A DNA stretch of 64,000 nt from Takifugu bimaculatus (Eukaryota; Chordata; Actinopteri; Tetraodontiformes; Tetraodontidae): positions 12,842,804-12,906,803 of the forward strand of contig CP034986.1 in assembly GCA_004026145.2 (NCBI GenBank). The letters run 5' to 3'. The notes below the pieces were generated by a model. It made no database searches, was not told where the DNA came from, and was given only the letters and a program-made list of their open reading frames with translations. Positions 25,450-38,744 of this stretch are shown here, one piece after another (position 1 is the first letter of the stretch; every line of letters begins with the position of its first letter). The position numbers and the translations under genes are program-made.

Positions 25450-26524
25450 GACTTCAGGTTTTTACTGCGACTGTCAGCAGTCGTTTGAACACACACATTG
25501 ATTTACATAGACGGTCACGCTCCACTGATGTCTTCACTAAAAAGTGGCCTTTGAAGTGTGAAGCTAGCCTCCCCATGGTGTCTTTGGATGGTTCCTCCAC
25601 TCATAGAGGAGGTGATGTGACGGCTGACCTTTGTCTGTCAGCAAAACACCTTGAGAACTTCCAAAGGGGTCGTCAATGAAAGCACTGGTGGCCGTTGCTG
25701 GTGTGGACAGGGTGGTAACGGGGACATTTGAGTTGTCCCTCTGTGCAGGTGTTTCCTCAGGAGGAGGACGCAGAAGAGGAAGTGAACTTCCTGCTTGTGC
25801 TGCGCTAACTTCGCCGTCGGAGCTTCATGATCGTCGCTCACATTCAGAAATAAGGAAAGTCGCCACCGCGATGGGACAGTTTATTCCATTTTTAATTGTT
25901 TCATGGCTAAAAAGGTCCCTGAATATTTTCTGAGAGGTAACAATGATCAGATGGAGCTTGTCTGGGAGGTTCCAGTCGGTGAGACCAGTTCCTGCCACTG
26001 TGTTTACATTCATATCTGCCAATCACAGTCGGGCGTAAAAACATCACCTTTACTTTCACTCTCCGAACATAAAAATAAACCAAGGTCTTTTCAATGGAAG
26101 CAGAGCCCTTTTGTTGCCTAAAACACACAAAAACCCAGCTCAGGAACTCTCACACTCCCCCTGGCTCAGAGGTCCCGACGTGATTCCACCCTGTTGCCAT
26201 GGAGACGGAAATAATCCATCCATAATTTAAAAATAGAGATTATTTACACAGGAAAAAAGAAACATAATTCAAAATACCACGTTCATGAATGGTTAGAAAA
26301 AGTTAGATTCTGAGAGTTCAGACTGGGGCTGTTCTGAATAAAAGTGCGTGCACGTGCACGTGCACACACACACACACACACACACACCGAATAATATCCC
26401 CTGATAAAGACAGTGCAACACCAGCCGTCAAAGGCACCTGAGTTTAGTTCCAACCTGAACTGGAGTTTCGCCAGTGTACAGACACAGACACACACACGCA
26501 CACGCACACACACGCACACACACA
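25450..26524. other. Intergenic: LRAT-like upstream region and znf513 3' UTR
   Basis: No exon is recognised. The right part is probably the znf513 3' UTR. It carries two CA-rich tracts (26364-26388 and 26478-26526), which are UG-rich in the znf513 transcript. Confidence 0.6.
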
Positions 26525-27420
26525 CTAGCTGTGCTCCTGTCCCTGGCTTTCCTGAGCGTCTCTGACCCAGTCGTGACTGTTGACGGGTGCGTTTTTGTCC
26601 CAGTTGTCCGTGTTGTGTCCATGTTTCCTCTGGTGACGCTTGTAGTTGTCCCAGTGTCCCGTGGTGTACTTGCACTCGGCGCAGGCGTACGGCTTCTCTC
26701 CCGTGTGCCGCAGCATGTGCCTCTTTAGGTTCATGCTCTGGTTGCACGAGTAGCTGCACACGCCGCAGTGGAAGGGCTTGGCGCCCGAGTGGATGCGCTC
26801 GTGGCGCCGCAGGTTGGCCAGGTTCCCGCAGGCGTAGCTGCAGGAGGGGCACTGGTAGGGCTTCTCACCTGTGTGCACGCGGAGGTGGCGCTTGAGGTTG
26901 TCGAGGTGGGAGGAGGTGTAGGCGCAGTGCGGGCAGTGGTGCGGTTTCTCCTCCGAGTGGCTGAGGGCGTGGCGGGCCAGGTGGTTGGGGTAGTGGGACA
27001 GGAAGGGGCAATGAGGGCACTGGAACAGGTTGGTGCCCCGCTGAGCTCGCCGCGTTCCGGGGGAAGCGGCGAGGCTGCAGGGAGGGCTGGGTTCTTCTTT
27101 GCGCAGGTCCAGCGAGCAGCGGCGACACGTCTGCGGAGGCAGAGGTGGAAGCGGTCTTTCTCAGATGAGAGGAGGAAGAAGAGCAAAGAAAGGGAACGTC
27201 CATTTACCTGTCCTCCATCGCCCTCGCCCTCTGCGTCAGCCTTGTCCCCCTCCAGGTCGGCCTCCTCCAGGGTGAGGCCACACAGGCGGCAGCACAGCGG
27301 GAAGAGGAGGACGGGCAGTGGTCCAGAGGGCGAGCCGAGACCCCCCAACGTGTGGAGGAAAGCCGAGTCCTGAGACAGTCGAAGAGTCAAGTCTGACACC
27401 ACTGCAGCGAGAAGACAGAT

Positions 27421-27477
<57 letters not shown>

Positions 27478-30202
27478 GTCACACCTTTGTGAGGCTTATT
27501 ATTAATATCTTAGTACTCATTCACCAACCCCTAACCTTTGACCTCTACCCAATTCTCACCCTCAACTCAAGTCTGAACCCTTGAACTTGTGAGGACGAGC
27601 AAAAAGCACATGCTGGTCCTCACTATGGAGCCTGTACAACAAACAAACAAACAAACACACACACACACACACACACACACTATTGCTACCGATTAACTTC
27701 CTTGTTTTACTTCTTCATTAACACTTAAGAAGGCAAAAAGTCTGCTTTTTCCTCCAAGTCTCACAGTCACGTACAGATATGCAGCACTTCTCTTCCTCTT
27801 CTTTATCTCTTTCATTTTCAACCTGTTTGTTCCTCTTTCTTAAATAATTGCTTATTTTTATATGGTGGTCTGAGTAAGATTAGCATTTATTATTAATTGA
27901 AATTCCCAATGAAGCTCAAAGTCTTCCCAGGCTTTCACCTTCATTGCTTTCGGCTTTCCCCTTTTTCCGTCTTCCGTGGCGTTTCTCCTTCTCCCTCCTC
28001 TCTGGACGCTCCTGCGCGTGCATGCGCTGGTGCCTCCGCAGGTTGCCGAGGGAACTGCAGGCGTAGCTGCAGTGGAGGCAGCGGTATGGCTTCTCGCCGG
28101 TATGGGTGCGTGCGTGGCGCTGCAGGTTCACCAGCTGCGCGGAGGCGTAGGGGCAGACGGGGCAGCGGTACGGCTTCTGGCCATCATGGATCCTCATGTG
28201 GCGCTTCAGGTGGTTGGAGTAGTGCGAGCTGAAGGTGCACACCGAGCAGGAGTACAATTTGGGGGGGAGGGCAGTGGGGCCGCCAGACCTCCTCACAATT
28301 CTCCTCTTCCTCTGAGAGCCGTCAATGATGGACGCTTCAGTCAACTTCATGTTTTCCGTCTCAGAGGAATCTACGGAGGCTTCGTGCTGCAGGCCCTCCT
28401 GACAGGTCAGACAGTATAGCTCCGCCCCCAGGTCCAGCCCCACACCTGCAGCACATGTGACAGGAGAACAGAGATGTGAGGGGGAGGGGGAGGGGAAACG
28501 CAGCTGGCCGAGGCGCTTCAAATCTCCGTGAGTTACCGAGACCCAAGCCCGTCCCCAGAGGCGTGTCCCCCAGCAGCTGACCGCAGCCTTTACAGGAGAG
28601 GAGCGCAGGGAAGGTGGAGGCCGTCGGTGCCGATGGGTCATCCTCAACGCTCAGAGAGAAGACCGTCATACCTGAGGAAGGACAGATGTGGGGGGTGAAT
28701 CTCCCATAAACCCAAAAATAACTGTCATAAAACCAAACCATAAAAACAAACACTTCCTCAAACCAGTTTATCCAACACGCTGTATTTGAGTAAGTTTCAG
28801 AGACAACCTGCTTTAGTCATCCAGGTGTGTACGCTGTCAAGACAAATGTGTGCAGAAGGATTAGCATACCAAGCAGCCCTGTCCACACCACGCAGCTGGG
28901 AGCATCACCTGGAGGTTATTCTGCTCTGTCTGACTGCTGTCAGCTCGCTGGAGCTGGCCAACACTAGCCCTGGGCTCACAGATCAGATCCTTTCAACCCT
29001 TTGGGGAGAGAATTACCCGCAGTCTCGATCCAGTCCGATGATCTCAGAGTCTCCGAACTCCAGTTCACTGGTCAGCATGAAGTCACTCTCCAAAGCCAGG
29101 CAGCTGGGCTCGCGCTCCGACCCGTCCTCCGATTCCACTGAACACGACGCACACAGGACACGCGGGAGAAATGTCAGTCCTTCAGCAAAGTTGTTCTATT
29201 TTTGGTTTAAGACAATTTTAAAAGTCAAAGTATCACGTTGTTAAAATGCACAGGAATGAGACACATGCAACGACGGCTTAAGTGAAAAAGCCGACAGCTG
29301 AATTTAAATAGGAACGAGAATAAAGCGAAGGAGGATAAGGGGAAACGAGAGAGGAAGAGATAAGTAAAGAGGAAGAGGAGACGCGAAGGAGGGACCGTCA
29401 CTCTGCTGCTCAAAAATCCAGCTTTAACGTTCTGCCTTTCCTCACTAATATGCGTATCAATGAGGTTCTGCCCTTTCATTTGGATTTGGCACATTCACAG
29501 GGTCACAGAGGTTCTGAATCGCAAACGTGGTTTTTAAAATATTGCCCCGAATGGATGAAGAATGTGTTCTTCAGAGCCAGAGGGACTGAAACTCATTTGA
29601 ATCCAACACAGTGGTAACGTGTGAATATGCTAAAGAAGCACAAGAGAAAAGTGGTAAGATGGGAAATGGCACTAATGTTCTTACTTTCACCAGAGGAGGG
29701 GTTTTTGGGAAAGCAAGACAGCAAGACATCGGGCAAACGGTTAAAAAAAGACCACAAGGGAAGAGTCAAACCGGAAAAAAATAAAGAAAGGAAGTCAAGG
29801 AAGGTTAATGGCTCGGAGAGGAGGGAGTCCAGGAGGTCAGGTAAGGGCCTCCGAAAGAGGAAGTGGAGACAGGAAGTCGAGTGGAAGAAGAAAACCCAAC
29901 TGAGTCAGAACATTCAGGAAGAGATAACCCACAAACAAGTCTCGTTAAAGGAAAACATGTCTCCAGCAGCAGGGAGGAAGAGAACCAGCCTGTAAAGTCA
30001 ATAGGCTGGACCAGTCGGACAAGATCGCCTGTTTTAGGTTTAAAGTACATTTCAGTGTTTTCAGTGACTCGTCCGTTCAAAAATGCCAGTAGGGGGGGCG
30101 GTTTAAGGGAAGCACCCCAGAAACAAGTGCAAACAAAGTTAAAACCCAACACTGAAACTTACATTTCACCGGCTGCGGGTTGGACTGTTTCCTCCGCGGC
30201 AT
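26525..30202 (-). CDS. znf513: Zinc finger protein 513, eight C2H2 fingers
   Basis: Nuclear DNA-binding factor; the mammalian protein is linked to retinal gene expression. Exons: 30163-30202 (MPRRKQSNPQPVK), 29017-29137 (acidic, ALESDFMLTSELEFGD), 28537-28671, 27939-28445, 27208-27401 and 26525-27130. Three fingers lie in exon 4 (YSCSVC, YRCPVC, YRCLHC). Five lie in exon 6 (FQCPHC, HHCPHC, YQCPSC, FHCGVC, YACAEC), joined by TGEKPY-type linkers. This 3+5 layout and the start are those of ZNF513. Exons 4 to 6 are in phase. The exon 2/exon 3 junction is off by one base; a surplus base at about 29021 (GAC-T-GCGG) would account for it. Exon 4 ends in a Lys/Arg-rich stretch (EKRHGRRKKGKAE), a likely nuclear signal. 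Intron 4 ends in a long (TG)n tract before the exon 5 acceptor. Confidence 0.93.
27422..27475 (-). repeat. (TG)27 tract upstream of znf513 exon 5 acceptor
   Basis: A (CA)n run on the plus strand is (TG)n in the znf513 pre-mRNA. It lies about 20 bases before the acceptor at 27402. Confidence 0.95.
27640..27680. repeat. (AAAC)n/(CA)n compound microsatellite
   Basis: AAAC tetranucleotides pass directly into CA dinucleotides inside znf513 intron 4. Confidence 0.85.
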
Positions 30203-32938
30203 CGTCGCCTCTCCTCGGCCCCGATCCTGCGCTGTTTGACGGGCCACACCAACCTACAGCGGTGGCTAGAGTCGGTCTGTCCGTCAGCCAGCCGAGCAGG
30301 CAGCTAACTGCATATCATCATCATCACCTCCTTCCTCTTCCTCCAATGGACAGTAACGACTGCGGTGTCATCACTAGCCAAACACTGTCACGGAGGGCGG
30401 ACACACAAGGCACAGAAGACTTTACATCTCTTTGCTCTGTAGTTTCACTAAACTTTGTGCGTTTCAAGCGGCAGCGAGATGCCAAATAAAATTTACCACT
30501 TTAAAACCGAGCCGCTCTCTGTTGTTGTTTAGCAGCGCATAGACGCAGCCATCTTGTTAGCCAACTAGCCGGCTAACTTTAACACTTCAATTTAAGTCGT
30601 TGTAACCAAAATGATTTCCTGAAATCTACAGTCAGCTGGTGTGGGTTTGCTGATGAACTTACCCGTGGTGAAATTTACAAATATATTTTCCTCTACAAAA
30701 TGTCGCTAACTCTTGAAGGATATACCCCAACGCTGCGAACGCGAGCTCCTCCTACCTGACAGATGTACGCCGGGTTCACGCACAGGGCATCGTCACTGGG
30801 AGCCGCAAGGGACCCTGGGAGTTGTGGTTCTCGTTATTAGATTCTTGGGTCGTCGATGTTTGGTTGAACTTGAAAAGTTTGGGTTTGTTTTTTAATAATT
30901 TGGCTATTGCGTTAGTAGTATTTGGTTATGCAGCGTTTCACTGTAGTTATATTTTGTTGTTCTATAGATTTAACTTCGGTATGACACCCATGATCGTCTT
31001 TCATATTTACCATTCATTGCAAGGAGACGGGAGACTCACTGGTTACTAACCTGTAATCGGTGGTTACTGTTTGGTTTTGGTGCACTTCTCTGCAAATCTC
31101 GTGACTACATCTACTCACTAAAATAACTGGTTTCTTCTGAAGGTCCTTAATTATCAAACCAACTAGAGCAAACATTTTTTCCGGTTCCTCTGCTCACTCA
31201 CGGAACTCCTTCCCAAATTCCAAAATAATAATGTCCTTTTATTCATGGACCCAAACTCACCAGTCCTTGTGTTTCCTTTATGAATCTTCATGCAATATGT
31301 TTGTTCTTGTACTCATTTGGCCGGCTGTGTCTCCATCTCTGAGAAATTCTCCTCTGTTCCGTTATCTGGCAATAGAAACATAGTCTGTTTCAATTTTTTT
31401 TACAGTGTGCTGTGGGGGTTTTTTTTGTTTGTTTGTTTTTAAAAAAAGGAAAGAAAAGAAAAGCTTACTTGCTGAATGTAAAATGGTGAAAATGGAGATT
31501 TTGGTGACCTGTTTGGAAGTCAGATGTTGAAGTGTTCGTGAAGCTGTGGTATCTCTCAACAGGAAGTGATGTCACAGAAGGGTCCTCTGACCCACACGTC
31601 TGTGCTGTGGGATCCCTCAGGCCCAGGGCATAAACGGAACCTGCTGCTGTCTCTGAGAACGTGTCCATGGTCTCAGACCAAACTGTCTTGGTTCTGACGA
31701 ACCTTTTGTCTTCACTGTCTTCTCTTTCTCTTCATTTTCTTCAATTGTTTCTTCTCTTTCACCAGCTTCCTTATCCTGTAGCCCTTTTATATTAACTCCA
31801 TTCTCTTTCTCAAGTGTCATACTCTCTTCATCTCTCATTATTTTCTTGTTCTTTTGTCTCCAGATGTTCTTTATCCTTCTCTTTCATTTCATCGTTCTTG
31901 TCTTCTTCCTAGCAATCTCTTTCTCCCCTCTTCTTTCTGATATTATTCACTGTCATCTGTGAATTCACCCTCCTCTTCACTCAGTTCCCATCCTTCATTC
32001 TAAGCTTCCACCTCCACCTCCTACATTTAAATTTGTACATCATACCGATGTGAGCTTTTCCCACATAGATTAAATGTCCTTTTTAACTGCTTATTACCCT
32101 CAACATACTGTTTCCAGCCTGCCCAGATAAACATTACAACAGGGGTATATCTAACTGTGTGATAAGATGTAGGTGTGCTTATATCTGACGTGTGCCTGTA
32201 CATGTATCTTCTTCTGAAAAGTGCCACATTTGATCCAAAGATCCATTTGAATCATTATAAAAAGATTCCTCCACATGTCCCATTTTTGCGCGTGTGCGTG
32301 CAGTACAACATTTGTCCACAAGGTGGCAACTTACCCTTTATAAAGAGATCTTTCATGTTTGCTGGATTGAGGCGTTCCACAAACGACAGCACAGAAAGAC
32401 AGATTTATTACTTTAAAAATTCAAAGATTTTTGGATTGTGCAAGAGTGTAGCCTCAGTCAGGATAAAAATGATCCTGTTTGAGGGATATAGTCTCCAATT
32501 TTTTGGTTTGTCATTGTACTTAACACAGAAATGAGACTGAATAGTTAATGTTGCATGGGATCGTGTTATTCAATTCAATCACGTCATTCATTCAAGTCTA
32601 TCCGACCATTTATTGCCATCATAACATATTAGTAAAAATGAGAACTGCTTTACAACTTCACATATATATTTTTTATCTTTTAGAAAATATCCACAAAATC
32701 TGTTTTATACTTTTTTACATCCAACAAGGGCTCCTACGAAAATGGATTTTATGGCATACATACATTTTAAACACAATTTTCTTGAAATGTTCTTGTTAGA
32801 TAACTATGACCTGGGTGATTGAGAATCTACACAGACATCTTGTTAGTCATGTTCTTTTTCAGAGTAGGGGCTGGAACAGAATGGCACCGCTGTAGGATTT
32901 AATGAACTCTCACTCCTGAAACCTTCCTCCGGCATCCT
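30203..32938. other. Intergenic between znf513 promoter and styxl2 3' end
   Basis: The first few hundred bases are the probable znf513 promoter and 5' UTR. The remainder is AT-rich with polypyrimidine patches around 31690-31990 and no conserved reading frame that I recognise. It likely includes the styxl2 3' UTR next to 32938. Confidence 0.55.
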
Positions 32939-35900
32939 CTATGACGTGCCCTTTGATTTGGCCTCCTGCTGTGCCCTCCAGGCTGCCAGCACCTCATCAT
33001 CGTCGGCCTCGGCGGCAGCCCGGGCTCTGATCCTCTGCCTGGTTTGGGCGATAAAAGCAGAGATGTCATCTTCTACGTTGTCGCTGTTGTCTTCCTCCCT
33101 CCTTCTTCTTCTCCCTTCTGTATCGCTGCGTCTGTACTCGCCATCTGACCTCCAGTGTCCGGCTGTGGGTTTGCGAGATCCCATTGCAGGAATATTCGGG
33201 ATCCTCATCGGATAGGTCTTCCCGTAACCTTGAGCTGTATCTGGAGGTCCTCTCGTAAGCTTCGTCTTACTTCGTCAACACTTCGTCCGCCACTGGAGAA
33301 GTCCATTTCTGAAGCGGAGGCGTCCAGATCGTCATACAGATCTTCTGTTGGATCGGTTTCCTGTTTCCTCTGAGGAGGCCTGACGCTCTTCAGCCAGTCG
33401 TCGATGCTGGTGTTCTTGTCTTTCTCCAGGGCGGGGTTGAGGTTCAGGCACCCAGACAGGCCATAATTCCTGGAGGGTTTCTCCTTTTTCTTTGCTTCCT
33501 CAACTAACTCCTCCTCTGTTTTTTTTCTCTCTTCCTCCTCAGTCTTCGTCCTCCTTTGGTTTCTTTTTCTTGAAGAGCGTACTGCGTTTGTTGTCCTCCA
33601 GGATCTTTTTCTTCTCATACATGGCCATCTTCCCCCTCATTTCGGACTTGATCTCTTTGTCCATGGCGTCCAGTTTGCCAATGTCCACCTCATCTTGGAA
33701 AAGGCTGAAAAGAGGCACGCTGGTAGTGGTGATCTTGTTCTTCTTGGCACTGAGGTTGGAACTGTAAGTGGATCCTTTTCCAGTTAACCCAGAGATGCTG
33801 CTTGATCCGCCTCCGGAGAGAACTGATGCTGCTTTGCTGCGCCCCTGTGACAGCGCGCTAGTGTAGGAAGCGCCGCTCAACAAGGACGCTTTGTCATCAT
33901 CTTTGCTGTAGCCAGAAATTAGACTTGCAGCGCCCCCAAAGTTGAACTCTGAGCCAGCACGCGATGGTGGGGGCAAACTCATCTCGCTTTGCTTCTGTTT
34001 GATGGTTTCAGAGACGACATTAGCGATCCAGTTTTGGATGCTGGAAAGATTCACCATCGGTTCCCCTCCAGGTCCTTGGACACAAGGAACTGGAACAAGA
34101 GGAGGAACTGGTGCGAACTGGATTAAGCCCAAGTCCTGACTGTGAAGATCTTGGACCTCGAGACTGTGACACCGATGAGAAGGCAGATGACCTCCCGCTG
34201 AGCACAGATACGTTGTCATCATTGGCAACACTTGGCGGACCAGTGACCCCAGCTCCAGCCCAGAAGGCGGACAGAGGAACCGTCCCTCCACTGACTGCAG
34301 CTCTCGGTGTCCCAGCCACACATGGACTGACTCTCTTCTAAAGTCTTCTTGCAGCGTTCCAGGATCTCCTCTCTTCTTTGTCTCCTTTTGACCGTTTTAG
34401 AGTCCTCACCTCTACTGAGCTCTAGAATCTCATCTTTGTTCTCCTCCCCGAAACGCTTTTGTTGCCTCAGCTTCCAGGACTGATACGCTGTCAGGTTGAC
34501 ATCTTGGAGGGACGGTGTCCTGGTTTCTCCCTCACCGTTCTCTCCCTCACCTACAGAACTTTTCTCTCCATCTTCTCGATCCTTCTTGTTCCACCCAAAC
34601 TGGATTCTCTTCACACGCCAGCGTTCCAAAGGAGTCAAGTTCTCCTTGTTCTTCTGGCAAAAGTTGTACATGGAGGTGCCATCAGACAGGATGCTCTCCA
34701 CTTCATCATCAATCTTCTTCCCTCTTTCTTCTGCAGCGTCTGTGTTTGTGCTCTCACTCAGCTCCTCATCCTCCTTCCTGCGGTAGCGGGCCGCGGCTTC
34801 CTCCTCAATTTCCCTCAAGCGCTGTTTCCAAAGGTCAGAGTAACTCGTGCTGGTGGAGGTCGACATGGCGTCCAAGGGTGGTCGTTTGGTTCGGCGCTTC
34901 ACTCGATCTTTTACAGCACGCACGTCTTCACTGGTGATGCTCTCCACCTCCTCCAAACCATCGCCGTCCTCATCGTCGCTGTTCAGTTGGGCTTCCCACC
35001 AGTCTTCGCTCTGATATCTCTCATTCCTCCGCTGCCAGTCATGGATCATGCTGCTGAGACCCTCATCCTCATCGCCACCCTGCCTGTCGGGTAAAACGAT
35101 CTCTTGGGACACTCCTTGGTCGTCCGGACCGTTCTGGGCTCCCATCAGTCCACTCCTGAGCGCAGCGGCGGCTGCCGACGAGGCGACGCTGCTCATCACG
35201 CTCTCTCCATCCTCCTCCTCCTCCATCATGATCGAACGGGCTTTCGCCTCAAACGTGCTTTGCTCTTCCTCCTTATCAGTATCATCGTCGTCGTCGTCCC
35301 CACCCTCGCCGAAGATTCGCGCGCGTGCACGTGCGTCGATGACGGAGCACTGGCTGAGCGTTTCGTCGTCATCGTCGCGCTCCTCCATCAGGTTCTCGTT
35401 GAACTCCCGCAGCTGCTTCAGGAATCCTTCATTTGGGTTGATGGGACGTTTTTTGCGAATGGAAGTCAAAGCTTCCATGATCGTCATGTTCTGGAAGATC
35501 ATGAGGTAGGCCGCCACGAGGATGGCAGAGCGGCTGACGCCCATCATGGAGACTACAAGCACCTTTCCTGCAAGAACCAAGAGAGCGGATAGATGTAGCT
35601 ATGAGATGCAGCCTGCTTCAAATCAGTCCCCCGTCCTGTGAGCTCTGGCATTTGTAGCAGCAGTTAGCGTTGACGGCAGGAAAAACTCATTTTGTACAAG
35701 TCATAACAAAATGATCTGGATGTTCCTTCCGGTCAAATGTAACCTAAGTTAGCAGTTAGAAGATGGACAGATCAAAGTGTGTCTAATTCTGAATACAAAG
35801 TACACAAGTACTGAACTCCAAAAGTACAGACTTGGAAGTTGGTACTTGGTACAAGTTGGTACAAGCATACTTGATAAAATGGGCAAACAAGTGCACATTC

Positions 35901-38204
35901 GGGTACTTGGAGCATACTGGTAGTTTGTGTACTTAGACGTTGACTGGTACTTGGATCGTGATGGATGATGAGAGCCTATGCACGCTTATTGAGAAACCTT
36001 TGCCGCCATTACCTACAACCAAACACGGTTTTCCCAGTTTCCTTTGTTTCCTCACCCTTGTGAGTCAGCAGAGCTTCGTCCAAGAATTCGGCGGTTGGTC
36101 TAAAATGGACCGAGATGTCGGCATCGGGAAAGTCGTCCAGCTCGATGCCCATGTACTGGACGTTCATGCCAGAATAGAAGGACTCTCCGGTGTAGACCCC
36201 TGTGCCGTGGGCGGTGTTGAGTACGTGGGTGATGCCCATGCGCTTCAGCCGGGCCTTGTTTACCGCCACGGATCTGGAAATAGAAACCACAAAGTTAACT
36301 TCCCTTCAATCAGGTCGAAAACGCAGCTCGTCCTTGGCAAAGACTCACTTCTCGGCGATGAAGATATTGGGCCACACCTCATCCACGGGGTTGAAAGGAG
36401 CCTCCAGGCGGTCCTGAACCATGGCCCTCTGAATGTCAAGCACACAGGGGGTGTTGTAGGGGCTGCGGTCGTCAATGATGTCCCTGACACGGTTGTACAG
36501 GTCCTCCACCATCAGCTGCTCAGCCGTTTCCAGCATGGACTCTGGGACGGACTCTTCTCGTGGACCGCGAGGAGGGAGTTCTGGAGGGACACACAGATGA
36601 AGAATTGGCTTTATTGGACCCCCTGCTGTGGCTAAAACTAAGATCTGATTGTGTATCTCTGAGGACCTCTGGCATATGGAGAACCAGGACCAACTGTCAG
36701 GTGTTTGTTATAAGTACTGTGAGAATAATTATCATATTGTTGTCATTTAAATGCATTAGCATGTTCAGCACCTAAGTGCATGAAGAAGAAACAGAGTGTT
36801 TTTCACCTCTCTTGATTTAGTACACTTGTCCACAGCACCAGATTTACTGTGAGATTGTTATCTGAAGCCCCAAAAGCATCTTGGGAGGAGGTGAAAATTC
36901 CACATGGATATTGAGCAGAGCAGCAGCAGAGCGACGGAGGGTGTTCCAGAGGAAACTGCTGCTCCCTCTCCCTTGCAAGGTGCCTGATTCACGCAGGGTT
37001 TTACTGGGTTGCTCTGTTTCAACTCTAACAGTACCAGAGCTTTTGGTCCTTTGCTGTCACCGTGATCGAGGTGTCCGGTTGGGGGCTAATTCACCGTTCA
37101 AACTATCACAGCCAGGTGTCATCTCGCTTGTTGCTCTTAGATGGTGGGAGATTCTTTAGGTGAATGGTCCCAGGGGCATATTTAGCATGGGAAGGTCTCT
37201 GGGTTGATTCTGTCCCTTGACATGTTCTGGTTCTTCCTTTGTTGCGCTGCCTCTCCTAATCTCGTTAGATTAAGGACCAGATCAAAGAACTCATTTTAGA
37301 TAAGATAGAAAGACCTAAAAGTGGTCAAAGCCTCTTAACGGCTGTCTTCTGGAACGTGCTGCCATTTCCGATCCAAAAAGAGAATATATAGGCTATAGGC
37401 CTGTTTTGGGTCATTTTTGGCTTATCATACAGATTTGACGCTTTCTGCTTCTGATTGGTTCAGAGAACTTGATAAACAGTATTTATAACAACCCAAAAAA
37501 ATGTATGTTGCTACGTGGCAGCACCATTTACCGTCCCCCAGTCAGAACCAGGAAATACTGGCACCTCCATTCTGAGGGGAAGCTTGAACACACATCATGT
37601 AACACACATCGAGCATTAATGAGCCATAACGTCAGCGTTGGCCGATGCTAATTTCCTCATTCAGCTGCTCCTCCGTTGTCCCAGTAATGATGTGAGGAAA
37701 TGAAACAGGGATTCTCTGTAACAGAGGCCCAGTGGAGCAAATTAGAGCTTTTTAAATCCAAATGGGCTCATGACGGTGAATAAATCACATCCAAGAAGCA
37801 GCAGCAAAGCCTGGACAAGTCCTAAGTGAACTTTCAGTTCAGGAGGAGTCGGGTGGTGGGGGGTCGTTTACAGGTAGGACACTTCCTCACCCTCGTTAAT
37901 GATCTTCTTGGCAGCGACGGCAGACGACAGGTGGATGGGCTCCATAAAGATGCTGGCAGCGTCTGAGCCGGAGATCATGGAGAACCTGGACTCTGACACC
38001 ATGGAGAAGCTTGAGAGACAGATTCTGGTTAATGGACGTGGACCCAGAGCCAGAAGCTGCACTGTAACATGTAACGTTCTCCTACCTGGGGGAGGGACAG
38101 CGCAGGTAACGGGACTGAATTCCGTGGACGCTCATCTCCCCCTCTGGCGCCACCTCCTCCTCCACAACAGGAGCCGTCTGATAGTGCGTCCTCTCCACTC
38201 CCAT
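32939..38204 (-). CDS. styxl2: Serine/threonine/tyrosine-interacting-like 2 (DUSP27), muscle pseudophosphatase; several one-base frame offsets in the last exon
   Basis: Catalytically dead dual-specificity-phosphatase-like protein needed for sarcomere organisation in vertebrate muscle. Exons: 38086-38204, 37891-38009, 36349-36580, 36056-36273 and a 2.6-kb terminal exon 32939-35567. Start: the ATG at 38204 (MGVERTHYQ) gives the frame that continues (RYLRCPSP, SIFMEPIHLSS); the ATG at 38217 is out of frame. The phosphatase-like domain spans exons 3-5 (PYNTPCVLDIQRAMVQ, VWPNIFIAEK, ITHVLNTAHG). The loop reads VVSMMGVSRSA, so the P-loop His-Cys is Ser-Met. A long charged tail follows, with family blocks NERYQSEDWW, LTPLERWRVKRIQFG, LTAYQSWKL, IQNWIANVVSET, RSTLFKKKKPKED and DDDEVLAAWRAQQE. 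These blocks lie in different frames: offsets near 34299, 34125, 33541, 33257 and 33188, all +1. Confidence 0.9.
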
Positions 38205-38744
38205 TGGTGGACGCCATGGCAACTAAAAACGTTTGCTGAAATACATTTTTCTTCATTTAAGACTGTCATTCAGCTGTTTTGTTCATGCTCCGTTGCTGTA
38301 AAGGTCATGCTAGAAAGAGAGCACCTCCATGTTGCACAACGGGAGCCACCTCTGTGCACGTCTGTCTGTGCACGATGGTTCAAACATAAGCATCTTTATC
38401 ATTTTCTGACCTCCACGACCATTCATTCGGTGTACCTCTAGATATGAAACATCCAGCTGCATATCCAGAAACCCTGAGTTTCGTTTGTGTGGCTCTTGTG
38501 TCCTTTTAAAATGACAAGGTTATCAAAACAAACACACTCCCTCACAACAAAGAAGATAAAAACAAGTTTTACAGTGAGGCTAGGCTAACGGTGTCAAGCT
38601 CGGCTCATCGATTTTAATGGCTGAAGTCACTTACAGAACGTTTAACAAAGCTTCTGTTGTAGGAAATAACGATCACGGCGTCGTGATTGTGAAGCATGTG
38701 CGTATGTTGTTGACGTGCTCGGCCCCTCCACCCCGGTACGATCT
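38205..38744 (-). promoter_or_regulatory. styxl2 upstream region with E-boxes
   Basis: Two CAGCTG E-boxes (38271-38276 and 38454-38459) lie upstream of the styxl2 start. A perfect MEF2-type site, CTATTTTTAA, lies further out at 39140-39149. This suits a muscle gene, but short motifs are weak evidence and the transcription start is unknown. Confidence 0.3.

Noticed and set aside
26587..27373. Long plus-strand frames opposite znf513 finger exons
   Set aside because: They arise from GC-rich, periodic finger sequence read in antisense; the minus strand encodes clean C2H2 fingers.
34459..35094. Long plus-strand open frames opposite styxl2
   Set aside because: They are antisense shadows of a Glu/Asp/Lys-rich exon and have no family resemblance, while the minus-strand blocks match STYXL2.
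38086..38217. Frameshift in styxl2 exon 1
   Set aside because: The apparent mismatch disappears if translation starts at the ATG at 38204 rather than 38217.
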